Below, in pieces: positions 11,175 to 24,564 of a stretch of DNA of 64,000 nt; the first letter of the stretch is position 1; each line of letters begins with the position of its first letter. The notes under the pieces are model-generated. The model did no database searches and was not told where the DNA came from. It worked only from the letters and a program-made list of their open reading frames with translations. The translations under genes and the position numbers were made by a program. The stretch comes from Ricinus communis (Eukaryota; Streptophyta; Magnoliopsida; Malpighiales; Euphorbiaceae): assembly GCF_019578655.1 (NCBI RefSeq), contig NC_063258.1, positions 18,232,802 through 18,296,801 on the forward strand, read 5' to 3'.

Positions 11175-13003
11175 CACTGCTATTTTTACGTATAAGAAGA
11201 GACAAATATTGCAAGTGGGTTAGACATATTTCTAAGAAGAAATACTTTCCATTTTTGTTAATTGAAGTACCATCTTTCTAGAGAACATTTACTATTCCTT
11301 TTATTTGGTGCAATAAAAATAGAGAAAAATCTTTTTAAGAAATTGTTTTAATATCTTTTATTGCGGTATTTAGATGACTAAGGAAAAAAGGAGACAAAAA
11401 AGAAATTAAGAATAAATGAGGAAAAATTGAAAACTTCCATATATAATGAAAATGAAATTAAAATTATAACTCTTTAACTCCTTCTTTTTATGCCCTTAAT
11501 TCAACAAAAGTAAAAATCAGTTTTTGAGTATAAAAATATCTCATACTTTTTTTAAAAAGAAATTCTAAGAGAATTTGCGAGCCTTAGATTACACAATAGA
11601 GAGTAGATATTTTTCTACATTCATCGTAAAAGCGATGATTCACTTAGTTCAGAGTTATAAATTTGAATTCAAAATCTCTATAACTCAAAAGAAAATGTTA
11701 TTACCATTTAAACTCGATCTAACGTGATTGATATTTTCTTCTTTTTCATTCTTAATACGGGAAAGGTAGAAAATACTTCTGTTATTTAACTTTTTCAAAC
11801 AAGAGTTCTGTAATTTTTTTATTCTTATGCTTTAGGAGTTACACTATTTAAATTTATTAATATTAATTTGATAATCTTTGCTCATTCATCTGGCACAAAT
11901 TACTAATAATCCTATTATCATTCAACTCATTATCAATTTAATTTCCATTTAAAGCCAATTAGATGAATTCTTTTCAAGTTTAGAAGAGCATCAGAAAGAG
12001 ATAAAATAATCTTATAGTTTAGTTTTTCTTTGATTTTAATCTATTCTAAGGAATTTTAGATAAGATTAATTTTGTAAATATACGAATTTATTTGAAATTT
12101 AGTAACTGAAATTATTAATAGTGTTAATAAATTTTGAATGTAAATCTCAAATGCTGTAACATTATAAAAGTGTTAAAAAATAAAAATGTTAAATTATATA
12201 TTCAAATCTCTTTTGCTCTTTTTCCAAAATAAACATCCCAAACAATGAAAATAGACTTTTTTTTCCCTCTTTAGTTTTTCGTTTCTTTTCCCGCACATCG
12301 AATAAAGGATTAGAGAACTTATTCTAAAGCTAGTTAGTCAGCTTGCGTATTGTATAATTGTTGCTTTTAATTTGATTATAAATATTATTAATTTGTAAAA
12401 ATCTAAACTGAACTTTTTTAATTTAAAAAATATTTATATATAGAGCTTCACTAATGCTAAACTTATTCTAAAGCTAGTTAGTCAGCTTGAAGAATATTAC
12501 TGATAATAATATCGTATAATATGAGAAAATTTTATTAATTTATTAATCAATATTTCAATAATATTATAAAATCAAAATTAATATTTAATATATAATTTTT
12601 CAGAATTAGAAGATTAACTTGATAATTGTCTTTGACATCTTAGTAATTAATCACATAAAAGAAAAGTAAAATAAATATAAAATTGGAAGGCAGTGGACTC
12701 ACATATCATAATTCTGTTTTGTACTATATATAAAAGTAAACTTTTTGGATTTGGTACTAATATTCTACAGCCTTTTTATTTTTGTTTTTTGAAATGGTTG
12801 ATAACTTCACGCAATCAATGGTTATCATCTGTGACTTCGCAGTTTTCACGTTCTTTTGTAGCATCTGATTCTTGCTTCTATTATTTAGCCTCACTCCCAT
12901 CAACGGCTGCCGTGCCGCAGAGACAGAAAAAAGCCGCCCACATGGGCCGTATGTTATTCTCTATGAGAAGTTTGCTCTTTTTTATTTTTTGTCTATTTTT
13001 TGA
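11175..13003. other. AT-rich intergenic DNA
   Basis: No supported gene. A small, more GC-balanced patch at 12690-12990 has an open frame of 104 codons but no recognisable domain. The motif ctaaagctagttagtcagctt occurs twice (about 12325 and 12470), a short direct repeat 145 bp apart. Confidence 0.6.
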
Positions 13004-14087
13004 TTAAATACTATTTATCATGATATTAAATCTAATATATGACTGAGTATTTTTATTTTTTATTATATTAAGATTTATTTAAATTTAATAAAATTAATTA
13101 CTTTTTTTTTCTCATATCAGTCGAAGGATTAAATTGGTAATTTAATATTATAATTTAATTTTTAAATTTAATATTAAATATCAAACTCGTTTAAAATTAA
13201 TCTTATTATCAAATTAAAGTAAAATATCATTTTACTATGTTAATTTTAGTGTCTAACTAAAATAATAAATTTAATATTTTTTACTTGTTTATATTTTTTA
13301 TTTATTAGCATATTATCTCATTCTAAAAATATTTAAACATAAATATAATTATTTTTATTTAATATTATCAAATTACTATTTAATTTAATTTTAAATTTTT
13401 AAATAAAATATAAGTTAAAATTTATTATTTTATTTTAATATTAAATTATATTAAAAATAAAAACTTTACTCATATTAATCTCATTTGAATGGTTGATAAA
13501 AAATTTTAATTTTAATATACAAGATAATCATGATCTTATTCATTGATAGTAAACTTGTTAACTTAATATATAAATTATTTTACTAAATTTAGACGTGATT
13601 GTTTAATTTAAATTTTACTTTTTATATAGTTTTACTATAATATATAATAAAAATTACAATAGGATAATATTTTTAACAAGAAATATTTATTTTATATTAA
13701 TAACTAAAATTAAATTATATGGTAATTAAATAATATTATTATAAATATAAGTAGTTTTAAACTGTTTAAATTTGCTTGAATTAAATTGTATTAAAATAAA
13801 ATAAATTAGAGCAAAAAAATGATATTAAATTTATTATTTTAATTACACACTGAAATTAATTTATGCTAAAAACAAGATTTTACTTTGATTTGATAAAAAA
13901 TTATTTTGGACGAGTTTAATACTTAATAATAAGTTCACTAAATAAATTATAATTTTAAATTATTATTTTAATTGTTCGACTAACACTAATAGTCAATTTT
14001 ATTAAAACTAAAAAGAATTTTAATATAGAAAAAATATAGAGACTGAGTAATATATTAGACCAAATATTAAAGGTAAATAGTATTTAA
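13004..14087 (+). mobile_element. 1.1-kb long-inverted-repeat (foldback-like) element, copy 1
   Basis: Starts TTAAATACTATTT and ends AAATAGTATTTAA. Inverted similarity continues inward for several hundred bases on each side (for example tatcaaactcg near 13180 against cgagtttaatact near 13910), leaving a small unique centre. There are no ORFs. Two related copies in the same orientation lie at about 25556 and 41118. I could not find a clear target-site duplication. Confidence 0.6.
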
Positions 14088-17000
14088 TTCCAAATTTTAC
14101 TAAGTTATAAGTACGTGCTTTTGAATAATTATAAAAATGAATTTTCAGATATCAATTTTAATTTAATTATAAATTTAAATGTAATTAGTTCACGGTTCAC
14201 ATTAAAACAATAAGTAAAGACTTAATAGAAAAATTGAAATATATTTAAAAATGTACAAGAGGATTCAAGATCCATTGGCACGCACCTCTCCACTTGCACT
14301 AGTGAAGGAAACTCCTTTACAGTTTAGGCTTACTTATAATAATACCAAAGAAGGTATAGCATCCTGCTTGAATATGCGAATTAGAATATGGGATATGGTG
14401 CTGCCTCACTTGCTCAAGCTTGGAGAATTTTGACCTTGTATACAAATGGCATCTTCTATTTCTACACCAAATTCAATTACAACCCATCATCTATTATGTA
14501 TTTTTACACCAAATCCAATTACAACCCATAATTTATTATGTAGTTTCAGGAGGAGAGCAATACATAATAGGTGAGTTATAGTTGGTATTATTATTTTTAT
14601 AATAAGAATAATAATTTCGTACCATTAACTTTTAATGAATAACATATAAAACTTATTAGTTATCTATCTAATATTTTATTTAATATAAATGATTTTTAGT
14701 CGCTAGATTGACTTCTAGTACATTAGCATTTAGTATAAGGATATGAATGATTATAAATAAATATTTTCAACATGCTAGATGGGAAACTAAGGCAAGCAAT
14801 CTCACTTTTGATTTTGTATAGTAATAGTGGTTTATTTTGGAGTCGAAGAATTGGATTCTTAAATGAACATTTCGTGCAATGAATGGTCATGAAAAATTCT
14901 TCTAGAACCTCTTTAAAACTATTATCCAATAGTTGAAAATTTTGGGTTCCAAATATGAATGGTAAGACTTGAAAAGCAACGGCCAATGAGAAAAGTTTGA
15001 TAAACATACACTAAAAATTCAGTCCAAGTTCCTAAAGATTGCATCTAACTAATTAGCGGGCACCTTTGAAGAAATTATGGGTTCCAATGTAAAATTATTG
15101 ATACTTTAAAAGCAATGGCCAATGAGAAAAGTTATTAAACTATAAATATACATATAAAAGAGGGAAAAAAAGAAAAAGCTTTGGTCTAAGATCCTAATTG
15201 CATAAAGAAAGATTGCATAAAAGGGGGCACCGTTGAAATTATTCTCCTTGTTTGGTGATTAATGGAAGTATATAGAGTAGTACGGTTAGGGTTCTTGATT
15301 TGTGTTGGTTAGAGAATGCCAAGTGAAGCAGTCAATTTTGGTTTGTTTTGTGGGACATAGAAATACTTAAATGGGGAACCATAGGAATCAAAAGGTGGTT
15401 TGAATTTATGACCAATGAGATGATAGAATTTGAGAGATTGAATTATTTTGGTGCCTAAAGACATGCATGGATAGTGATGTTTGGGAGTGGAGTGGAGTGG
15501 AGTGGAGTCGAGCTTTCTCAAATATATGCTTGTTTCATTGTCTATATTGGAGGTTGTCATTTCATTTCTTATAATTTTATTACCTTTTCTTGTCACTATG
15601 TTTGTTTTAAAAATGATTATATATATTTATAAATTAGTAACAATTTATTATATAAATTTTGCGGATAGTTATAATTTTTTTAGATATATGTTTATTTATT
15701 TATTTATTATTTTTAATATGTAATTAAAAATAATAATATAGAAACAATATAAAAATAAAAGGGAAAAAAGTTAAAAGATAAAGAAATTTATCATTTTTAT
15801 GAAAAGAAAGAAAGAGAGAATAACGGCAAAGAAAAAATTAATATAATAATATAGAGACAATATAAAAATAAAAAAAAAAGTTAAAATATAAAGAAATTGA
15901 TCATTTTTATGAAAAAAAAGAAAGAGAATAATGACAAAAAAAAGACAATAAATTGAAGATAACTCAATATTTAAATTAGAACATCAAAATTATTGGTTTT
16001 TTATAAGATAAAATGATGAGTTTTGTTGTTATAAATCAAACTTTACCAATTTGTCTCCTAAGAACCAAAAAGTATTGATATTTTAACACTTTAATTTTTA
16101 TATTATTATCATCTTATTATTTTTATTTACATATAGAAAATGAGAGCTCAGTAAAAACATATGTATAAAGAGAGTTAGATAAAATTATAATTGTTCACAA
16201 AGTTTATATAATAAATTATTGCTAATTTAAAATTAGGACAACATTGCAAAAATATGTTGAAGTCATTACTCTAACAATTCATACATATCTCTGACTTAAA
16301 TAGTTAGATTTCATGTTGGAGTCTCTCCTCACCTTCCTCCATAAGAATTTGCTCAGAACTATTATTGACCTAATGCTTATTGAGCCATTTAAGTTAAGAG
16401 CTAAATAATTGACTTCCCTGTTAAACCAACCATGCCATCCTACTGTTAAACCAAACAAAACAAAGAGCCACCCAATACTACATCAAGATTTATTTATTTT
16501 TGTCTTTACCATTTAATTATAAACTTTTTTAAAAGAAAAAGTGCAATTTGAAATGTGATTTTGTTTTTTTTGTTAAACCCATAATAAAGAGTTGAATTTT
16601 TGTTCTCTCATTACAACTTAATATTTTACTATATATCCAACTGATATTCAATAGGATAAGTTTAGAAATTTTAATTAGTACTTAGAATTATTAAAAAAAA
16701 TTATATTCATTCAATTGATAAATGCCATGTTAACTAAGATTATGTTTGGTAAAGTAATAATGGAATATAATCAATCATAGAATGTAATAAAAATTTCAGC
16801 TTACTAATTTTTAATAATTTTTTACAATATAAGAAAAAGAAATAACTAAAAAATTTAGTGTCTTAATTTTTAATTTTTTCTATTTTAATGTTTAAATTAT
16901 TTTTATTTAATCAAATATCTGAACTTACTAATTTATATATATTATAGTGTTCTTTTATAGATTTTAGATGTTAAAATAATAATTTGACTCATTTTTATAC

Positions 17001-19100
17001 ATGAAATGACCTAAATATTCTTACTCTTCATTACTTACAAATTTTTCTATTTCTACTTTCCTCATTTTCTTATTTTTATATTTTTATATTTTCTATTAAA
17101 TTATTTTTAACACGAAATATCTAAAAATATTGGATTAATTATTATTTTATTTTATTTTTATTTATTTTTTAAAAATATTTACTCATCATTTTAAATTCTA
17201 GGAAAATATTTTCTTTTTAGAAAAACTTAAAATACTTTTCTTTATCTCTTTTTATTATTTTGAAGTGAAAGAATATATCATTTTTTATTTTTTATTTAAA
17301 TATAAAAAATTTAAAATATAAAAAATAGTGTTTAGTATTTTTTTAATTTTTATTTGGATATGTCGGAAAAATATATTATTTTCTTTCTTTTAATATCTTA
17401 AAAACAATAAATCTTTTTATTAAAGTGATGAAAATGGATAGAGACAGAAAAAGAGAAAAAAGAGAGTATTAAATTATTTTAAAAGAGAATATTTGAGTTA
17501 ATTTATTATTTAAAATTAGACACATAAATACTTTAACTTGTAAAATCGGCTAGAAACATCATATTGAATATTTTTAGCAGGTTCGAACACTTAATCAGAC
17601 AAAAAATAGTTCAGATACCAAAAATAAAAAATTAAAAAATTAAAATTAAAATACCAAATTTATAGTTTTCCCCAAAAAAAATGCATTGTAATATAAACTA
17701 ATCATAATTTCTTATTTAATCTATTTAAAGAATGAGTGTAAAAATAAAGTATTGAAAGATTCTATTATATTTATCAATTTTTGTTATTTTGATGTTGAAG
17801 ATTTAATAATGGTCACTAAAGTCCAAGATTTTGAGTATTAACATATTAAATCTTAAAAAAATAGCTGAATTATGATGACTGCTAACTAAATTTTGGCGAT
17901 AAACTGTCAGATATAGTTGTAATAAAGTGATTGATGATAATTAAAGGTGTTGAGATTAAAATGATAAGAAACAAATAAATATAAATATTAAGGTAGTGAT
18001 AATTATATATATACTTTAAAATTGAACATTACATTAATAAAAGGTGATTGATTATATAATTTATTTTGACTATATTACTATTAAATCCTTTTTGTACTAG
18101 AAACAAAATAACAAACAATATAATGTAAGATTGATTACACTAAAAGAGGAAAAAGAAAAGAAGAAAAAAGAAGTGAAGTTTAAGAGTCGTAGATGGTGAG
18201 AAAACGATAAGATGAAAGGAGGGCCTTTCCTTTTGCAACAATTTAAAATAAATAAATAAGTAAACGAAATAATTGGTGAAGAATAGACATTGTGGGAGGA
18301 GATATTAGATGAAGATCCAGATTTGGGGCTATCGATCGTTGTCCACTTAACAAAACTGTCTTGTTACTTAACATATCTCACAATTTGGCAAATTACAACC
18401 CTCATGTCATCTTACATTGGATAAATTAAATGTTACTTCTAAGTATGTTATAATGGGTTAACATGTTACATATATGATTGAATTAATGGGAATTAAATAA
18501 ATGAGAGAGTATTAGAATTCAATTAATAGATCTTAATTTCGGTGCTATCAAAATCAAAATAATTAGAATAGCCACTTAATTGGAGGAAGTTTCACCCTTA
18601 TAAATTATCAGTATCTCTTATTTCTTAATAATTTAGAATCTCTAACAATATATCTTATAAATTGAATCAAACATAATAGAAAGAAAAAAGACAAAATAAC
18701 TACTTTTATATATTATAAATTATTATCTCTGATTTTTATTTTCTACTTAGCAAGTACCACGTAATAATATTTTCAATACCCTAATTATTATTTTGTCTTT
18801 TACTTATAAATGAGAGGAAATCATTCGGTTCAGCTTATATTTTAAACCAATAGCGTTCTAAATCTTTCACATTTATGCACATATGTGTGTTCTGTGTGAG
18901 TGTGTTATTTTATTATAGGAACGTAAATTATGTCATAGTGGTTTTAAAATTCATGTGATCCATAAGTTCATGATGCAAATAATTCATCAATGATTGTTGC
19001 TTGTAAAAAGATAGTAATTTTGAAAACAACAACATAATTGCTAACCCATTGAAAAATCATCATAGCAACTTAAAACTTCACAAAGTCTTGTCCCATAATG
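14088..19100. other. AT-rich intergenic DNA with minor repeats
   Basis: No supported gene. A 60-codon ORF at 14251-14433 has no recognisable domain. About 14940-15250 holds a diverged direct duplication of roughly 150-170 bp (gggttccaa..., ggccaatgagaaaag and aagattgcat blocks each twice). A GGAGT pentamer repeats five times at 15484-15508. A catgtttggtaaagtaat-type end near 16735 resembles the end of the element at 39880-40505. Confidence 0.5.
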
Positions 19101-19109
19101 GCCTAAGGG

Positions 19110-19690
19110 GCATGAGTCAGGCTAGTAAGTTTTGATATGATGTAACACATAATTAAATAAGTTTAGATTTAAAATAAATAATTACAGATTATAAATTAAT
19201 TAATTTGTATATGACATAAAATAGAATTAGATTTAAACGGATTGATTTATTTAATCCGTGAGTAATAGAACTAACAATATTTATCTAAATAGATTTATAG
19301 TCTGATATACATATATGATACCTATAAACAAGTTTAAACATATTTATTCTCTCTTTATATATTTATATAAATAATTTTATTATTTATAAAAATATATTAT
19401 ATTTTAAAATAATAATTTAGATTTCAGTCATCTTATAAATAAATAAATAGATTTTTGAAACTATATTAATTAGTTCTTTTTATTTAAGAATGTAATTGTT
19501 GAGAATTTAATTTATTAGTTGGGTTATACGGGTTGATCCGTTTAATTTAGTTAATACATCTGGCTATATTTGACTTCAATATTTTAATACGATTAGTTAA
19601 ATGGATCATTTTCGAATTAGTTATTTTTATGTTATACACATATCTTGACATGACCTAATTAGACACGATATGACACGAATTATCAGTCTT
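19110..19690. repeat. possible degraded DNA-transposon remnant
   Basis: The end gacatgacctaattagacacgatatgacacgaattatcagtc-like region resembles the ends of common plant non-autonomous elements that carry cacgacacgaatt motifs. No complementary left end is clear. Weak call. Confidence 0.25.
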
Positions 19691-19699
19691 AACTACCAC

Positions 19700-19914
19700 T
19701 AGGGCTAAGAATAGATCCTGATGATTCTCACCTGAACCGAATAACTATACTGAAAAATTTCAAAACTGAAATAACTTAAAATAATTGTACCAAAATCGAA
19801 CCATTCTGTATTGATTCGGATAAAATTATAAAAATAAATTTTTTTACATATATTTATTAATAATTATATATATTATATAAGTAATAATATAAAAAATTAA
19901 CTATATTACAATAT

Positions 19915-19956
<42 letters not shown>

Positions 19957-20600
19957 ATTTGTTGTATAGTGTATACTATATTACTAATTTACCATCAATT
20001 TAAACTCTAGTTTCTTTCTCATTCATATCACCTACTACAGCAACCAGTTGCATCTCTCAAATTTCAATTCACAGGCTCATTTTCTCACATTTGAACTTTC
20101 AATTTAAAGATCCTAAGCCAACCCTATCTCTCACACTTAAAATTAGATTTGTATTTTAGTGTTATATAAAATATTTAATTTTTTATTTTAATGTTAACCA
20201 TCTGTAAAATATTGTTATACTAGTAATAGCAGATATTTTAATAGTTTACATTTGACTATTAAATTATTATTATTTACAAATAGATTAAATTGTAAGATTA
20301 TTCAAAGATGTGATTGCAGTTCTATCTAATTCCAATTCTCATACTAGTTTCATTCGGATGTTAATTATATATATATTATTAATGTAATTAATTAAAGATA
20401 AAGTTTAAAATTGTATTTTCTCTAAATGTCAAAACCAAAAATAATACCAAACCAAATTATATTAAAATGAAAAAATTAGTTCAATTTAGTATGGTACCAT
20501 TTACGTTTGGTGCAGTACTAATACCTTAATATTGATTAGATTCAAAATTTGGTATGACACTGATTCGAATTGGACCGATTCATGATACCCTTAACCCCTA
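19700..20600. mobile_element. hAT-like non-autonomous DNA transposon
   Basis: The left end TAGGGCTAAGAATAGATC and the right end (reverse complement TAGGGGTTAAGGGTATCATG) form imperfect inverted repeats. Both arms also carry ccgaa/ttcgg- and ggtaccat-type blocks. The left end resembles the one starting at 63733. The flanking 8-mers (actaccac, cagctcat) do not match, so a target duplication is not shown. No transposase ORF is present. A (TA)16 tract lies inside at 19921-19952. Confidence 0.45.
19921..19952. repeat. (TA)n microsatellite
   Basis: Thirty-two bases of uninterrupted TA repeat inside the hAT-like element. Confidence 0.9.
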
Positions 20601-22330
20601 CAGCTCATCAATATAATTGTATTTCCTCTGCTTGCATTTTACTATGCAACTGCTCATAAATAGAATATTGTCCCTCCTTTCTTTTTTGTCTTTGTTGTTC
20701 CACGACTTCTAATGTTAACAACTATGATCTACTAAAAAGAAAATGTTAGGTCCGACTAACCTCGTAGTGTCACAAGCAAAGTGGCTAAATTTTAATGTGT
20801 TATCTAACCAAAAGTTATGAGTTTGAATATTTTTGGAAACAACTTCGCCATTTACAATGTGCCAATATGAAAAGCAAGATGTGATTGAAGTTGTTTAAAG
20901 AACATTGTATTCCTTTTTAATTAATTTAAAATTATGTACTGGTGTGCATCAGTTCATGTTCATACTTAAGCTCATTGGGTAATTTCTTTGTTATTTATTT
21001 TTTAAAAATTTAATTTTTTTTAGAAAGTAATAAAATATATTTTTTAAAAGTAAGTTAAAAAAATAGTAAAATCAAAATTAAAAATTAAAGTTTTAAAAAA
21101 TAAGCGTCCCACAATGCCTAACTAGCATTTAATAATTTCTATTGTTAAAAAGCTCGTGTTCTATATTACTTTAGAAAATGAATAAATAAATTATTACCAA
21201 AAAAATGAATTTATAAACATTTCGATCACATGATTATTTTTTTTAAGGAAAAAGGCCTAAAATCTAGTATCCATTTAAATATAGTTTCATGGTACTATTA
21301 GATTAAGACATAGATTTATATCATAAAATTTTGATAATAATAATAATTGATTTTTTTTTCGCCTTTTCTTTTACAATATTTTCATAAGTGGTTTATAGAT
21401 AAATCTAATATTTTTAACTATTAAACAAATCATTTTTAGTTTTAACCATTAAATAAAATAACTAGTAATTTATTAAATATAGGTTATCTATTTTAAATGA
21501 GTTAAACATGTTACTTATAAAATAAATTACTTTTATCACTTTTTAGTTCCTATGCGTAAAAAGTTTCTCTTTATATTATCCTTTCTTCTCATTGGTACGG
21601 GTAATGTCAAGGCTAAAAGTAACAAATTACATGTATTATTATCTTTATTTCTTGAGTTGTTATCTTCTCTTTTTTTAGATATAAATTATGAGTTAAATTT
21701 CTAGAAAGTTGATTAAAAAGTAACAAATCATTTTTAATATAAAATATTTTACTATATTAATATTCTTATTTTTTTATTATTTTGTTAATTCATAGTCTAC
21801 CAAAAATATAAAATAAAAAATAATAATTTTATTTACGTCAATTATATTATTAGTTCTATGGTACTATTATATTATATCTAGTATAATACTATCAACCTTA
21901 ATCTACAATATTTTTTTAAAATATTTCATATAAATAATGTGGATGGTAATAAATGAAAGGTTAAAAAAAGTTATTAAGAAATAGCAAATTTAAAATACTA
22001 ATAAAAAAGGTCCTTTTTAATGACTAAAATATAATTATCTTGTCTCTCTTCGTAATAAATTTCTTTAAAAAAATTACGATTTGTTAAAAAGAATATCAAA
22101 TTAAGGATTAAAGAATCATAATATAGCATTCTAATATTAAAATACTAAATCTTATTTTTATATTTCAGTAAATTATAAATTAAAAATAATAAAAAATATA
22201 AAACATTAATAACAATAAATATTTTTTATTTTAATCAATTATTTTAAAAAATTAATTCACAATTTACCAAAATAATAACAAATTAAAAATTAAAGATAAA
22301 AAAAACATAAATTATTTCAAATTAAGATTC
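20601..22330. other. AT-rich intergenic DNA apart from a SINE candidate
   Basis: Only the SINE-like stretch at 20745-20885 stands out. The rest is low-complexity A/T-rich sequence with no supported ORF. Confidence 0.5.
20745..20885 (+). mobile_element. candidate tRNA-derived SINE remnant
   Basis: An A-box-like aagcaaagtggctaa (about 20774) lies some 40 bp before a B-box-like gttatgagtttgaata (about 20814). This is followed by tttttggaaacaact, which matches the ...cctggaaacagcct... context that follows the B box in plant Au-type SINEs. It is diverged, with no clear poly(A)/T tail or target duplication. Confidence 0.4.
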
Positions 22331-22366
22331 TTGAAGTACTTGAGTTTGTACTTTTGGAATAGTTTC

Positions 22367-22682
22367 TTAAATGGGAGGTTCTCCAATACTGTCTTGATCT
22401 ATTGTGCCTTGAACAAAGTCAGGAATACGATCCTGATCAATACTAATAACACATGTGAGGACATCAATATATTCCTCTTTAAAGATAAAGTCCTTAACTG
22501 TATCTTCCTCCCATAAACTCGACATCCTTAAAGAATCGGACATCTGCTGTCTCGAAAATCGACTTAGTCGTAGGATCATAAAATTTGTACCCCTTGAATC
22601 TTTCAAAATATCCAATAAAATAACAACTCATTGTTCTTGAGTCAGGCTTGAGCCTTATAGTGCATTTATTTTCAACAACCAT
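22367..22682 (-). pseudogene. copia pol fragment (integrase C-terminal region)
   Basis: On the minus strand, residues SRTMSCYFIGYFERFKGYKF followed by YDPTTKSIFET match the block after the copia integrase core. A frame change then gives DFIFKEEY, which is the normal continuation. About 315 bp survive with no flanking pol, so this is a truncated relic. Confidence 0.65.
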
Positions 22683-22789
22683 AAAATTCTTTCTACTATC
22701 ATCTTCAAATTAAATTTCAAGTTCAACCTTGATTCTTGGATAGTTGAGTGATTCAATTCTTGTATTCAAAGTTTAAAAGTAAGTTTGAG

Positions 22790-23110
22790 TGAATGGATAA
22801 AGAATTAATTGCTCTTGCAATTAAGATTGAGTGTCTTAGATCGTGGATCTAAATATTACTCATTTATGAAAACCAGTAGGCATAAGTTGTATTGAGCTTG
22901 TAAAACATACAGGTTTCTATCTACATAAAGTAGATTTTTAGTGAATTCTAACTCTCAAATTGAGGAGAGAACGTGGGCTAGAAGAGCCAAACCTCTAAAT
23001 CAAATGTCTTTTTACTCTTTCTATCTTCCAATACTTGATTTTCTATTCTTGTAATTTCTATAATTTTAATTTCTCAATCTTTTTCAAATCTAAAATTCAC
23101 CCCTCTTGTG
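22790..23110 (+). repeat. copia LTR remnant
   Basis: The series tagtgaattct...ctcaaattgaggagagaacgtgggctagaagagccaaacctct... and later aattcacccctcttg is typical of the R-U5 part of plant copia LTRs (gaggagtggacgtaggc...gccgaacc). It is oriented opposite to the adjacent pol scrap at 22367-22682, so the two may not come from one insertion. Confidence 0.45.
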
Positions 23111-23881
23111 TGATTTTAATATTCCAGTGTTAAACTAAAGTTTTAATTTCAATTCTAGCCTCTGATCAAATTTTCAAAAAAAATAATAATTTAGAATTGA
23201 AAAGTAATAGAATATTAAAAATAAATCCGACTTGATAAGGGCAAACACACTCGCTGAGTCATAAATATTATTTTGAGTAATTAGACTTTATTTAATTTTT
23301 TAAAACTGTAATTTTAACCATATTTCTCATTTACAAAGTAAATTTTATTATATATTGTGCTAATTAACTGCAAATAAATGAAAAAAAACCCAAACTAGAT
23401 AATTTATCACAACACTATTAATATTAGGTAATATCTAGATATATACATTAATTTCTGAAATATAAACTTTTTGATATGTGTGCTTTTTATATATGATTTT
23501 ATTATTTTTCTATTAATTTAATGATAAACAATATTTCTACTCGTACAATGATTCTAATCCTAATAAATAACATAATAATTATCTTTTAATATTAGATTAA
23601 CTAATAAATTAATTTTCTAATCAGATAATAATTTTAATTATAGAAAATATTTTAAATAACATTTTTAATATTATACTCACTAAGAAATTAATTTTTTAAT
23701 ACTAAAAATAATAATGCCAATTATATTGATTGTATAACACTAAAATCAATTAATAGATATTTCTAAAATAATTTTTGCATTATTGTATTAATAAAATTTT
23801 AAAATATTAAAATATTGAAAATAAAATATAATTTTTATAATAATGCAAAGCTTCAAAAAATACCATTAAAAAAAATAACAA

Positions 23882-23974
23882 TTTTCCGCAAAAGAGGCGG
23901 TTCTCTTAGCTAAGGAAACGGGCATTTCTTCTGCCATTTTTGAGTGGGATGCAAAAGAGATGATTAGTGAGTAG
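23882..23974 (+). pseudogene. possible RNase-H-like (RVT_3) domain scrap
   Basis: Thirty codons read AKEAVLLAKETGISSAIFEW followed by DAKEMIS, close to the helix-strand segment of plant LINE-derived RNase-H-like proteins (AKEALLxAKExG...xExDxxxxI). A stop follows at once. It is too short to be certain. Confidence 0.35.
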
Positions 23975-24522
23975 TACAATATTATCTTGGAGATTTCTCT
24001 TATTTTAATAATTATCCGTCGGTTGTGTTCAGACATCTTTAAACTTCGTATCTGATTTTGTAGTGAAAGTTGTTCTAAGAAATCTTTGTGGGTTTAATCA
24101 GTCGAGGGATTTGTTGTCTTCTGATGCGGTAATAGCATTGCTGAAAGTCTATGATGAAATCCAAATTTGGTTGCTAAAGAAGAAGAAATGAAATGAAAGT
24201 GCAGGCTGTGGCTTGTGAGCACGTGGGGCCAATATCTAGGGGTAAGGGCTTGACGGACAAAATGCCTTTCCAACTCAGTATCAAAATCAAACAAACATTA
24301 GAAATAAATAATAGTCCAACTTTTCTTCATTGTTTGAGTAGACTTTCTAGTTACTTTTGCTCACTCGATCCTTCTTTTCTCCAACATCAAACCTTTGGCT
24401 TGTCCACTTGTTTTTTCTTTTGTTTGCCTTTTTCACAATTATTCTTCCCTAATTACCCTTTTAATCCTATCCATGAATCCATTAATAATTTTCGAGAATT
24501 TATATATATAATCTATAATCAT

Positions 24523-24527
<5 letters not shown>

Positions 24528-24562
<35 letters not shown>
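24528..24562. repeat. (TA)n microsatellite
   Basis: About 35 bases of perfect TA repeat. Confidence 0.9.

Positions 24563-24564
<2 letters not shown>

Noticed and set aside
12693..13007. 104-codon plus-strand ORF
   Set aside because: No domain, ends in Phe-rich low-complexity sequence and overlaps the start of the foldback element.
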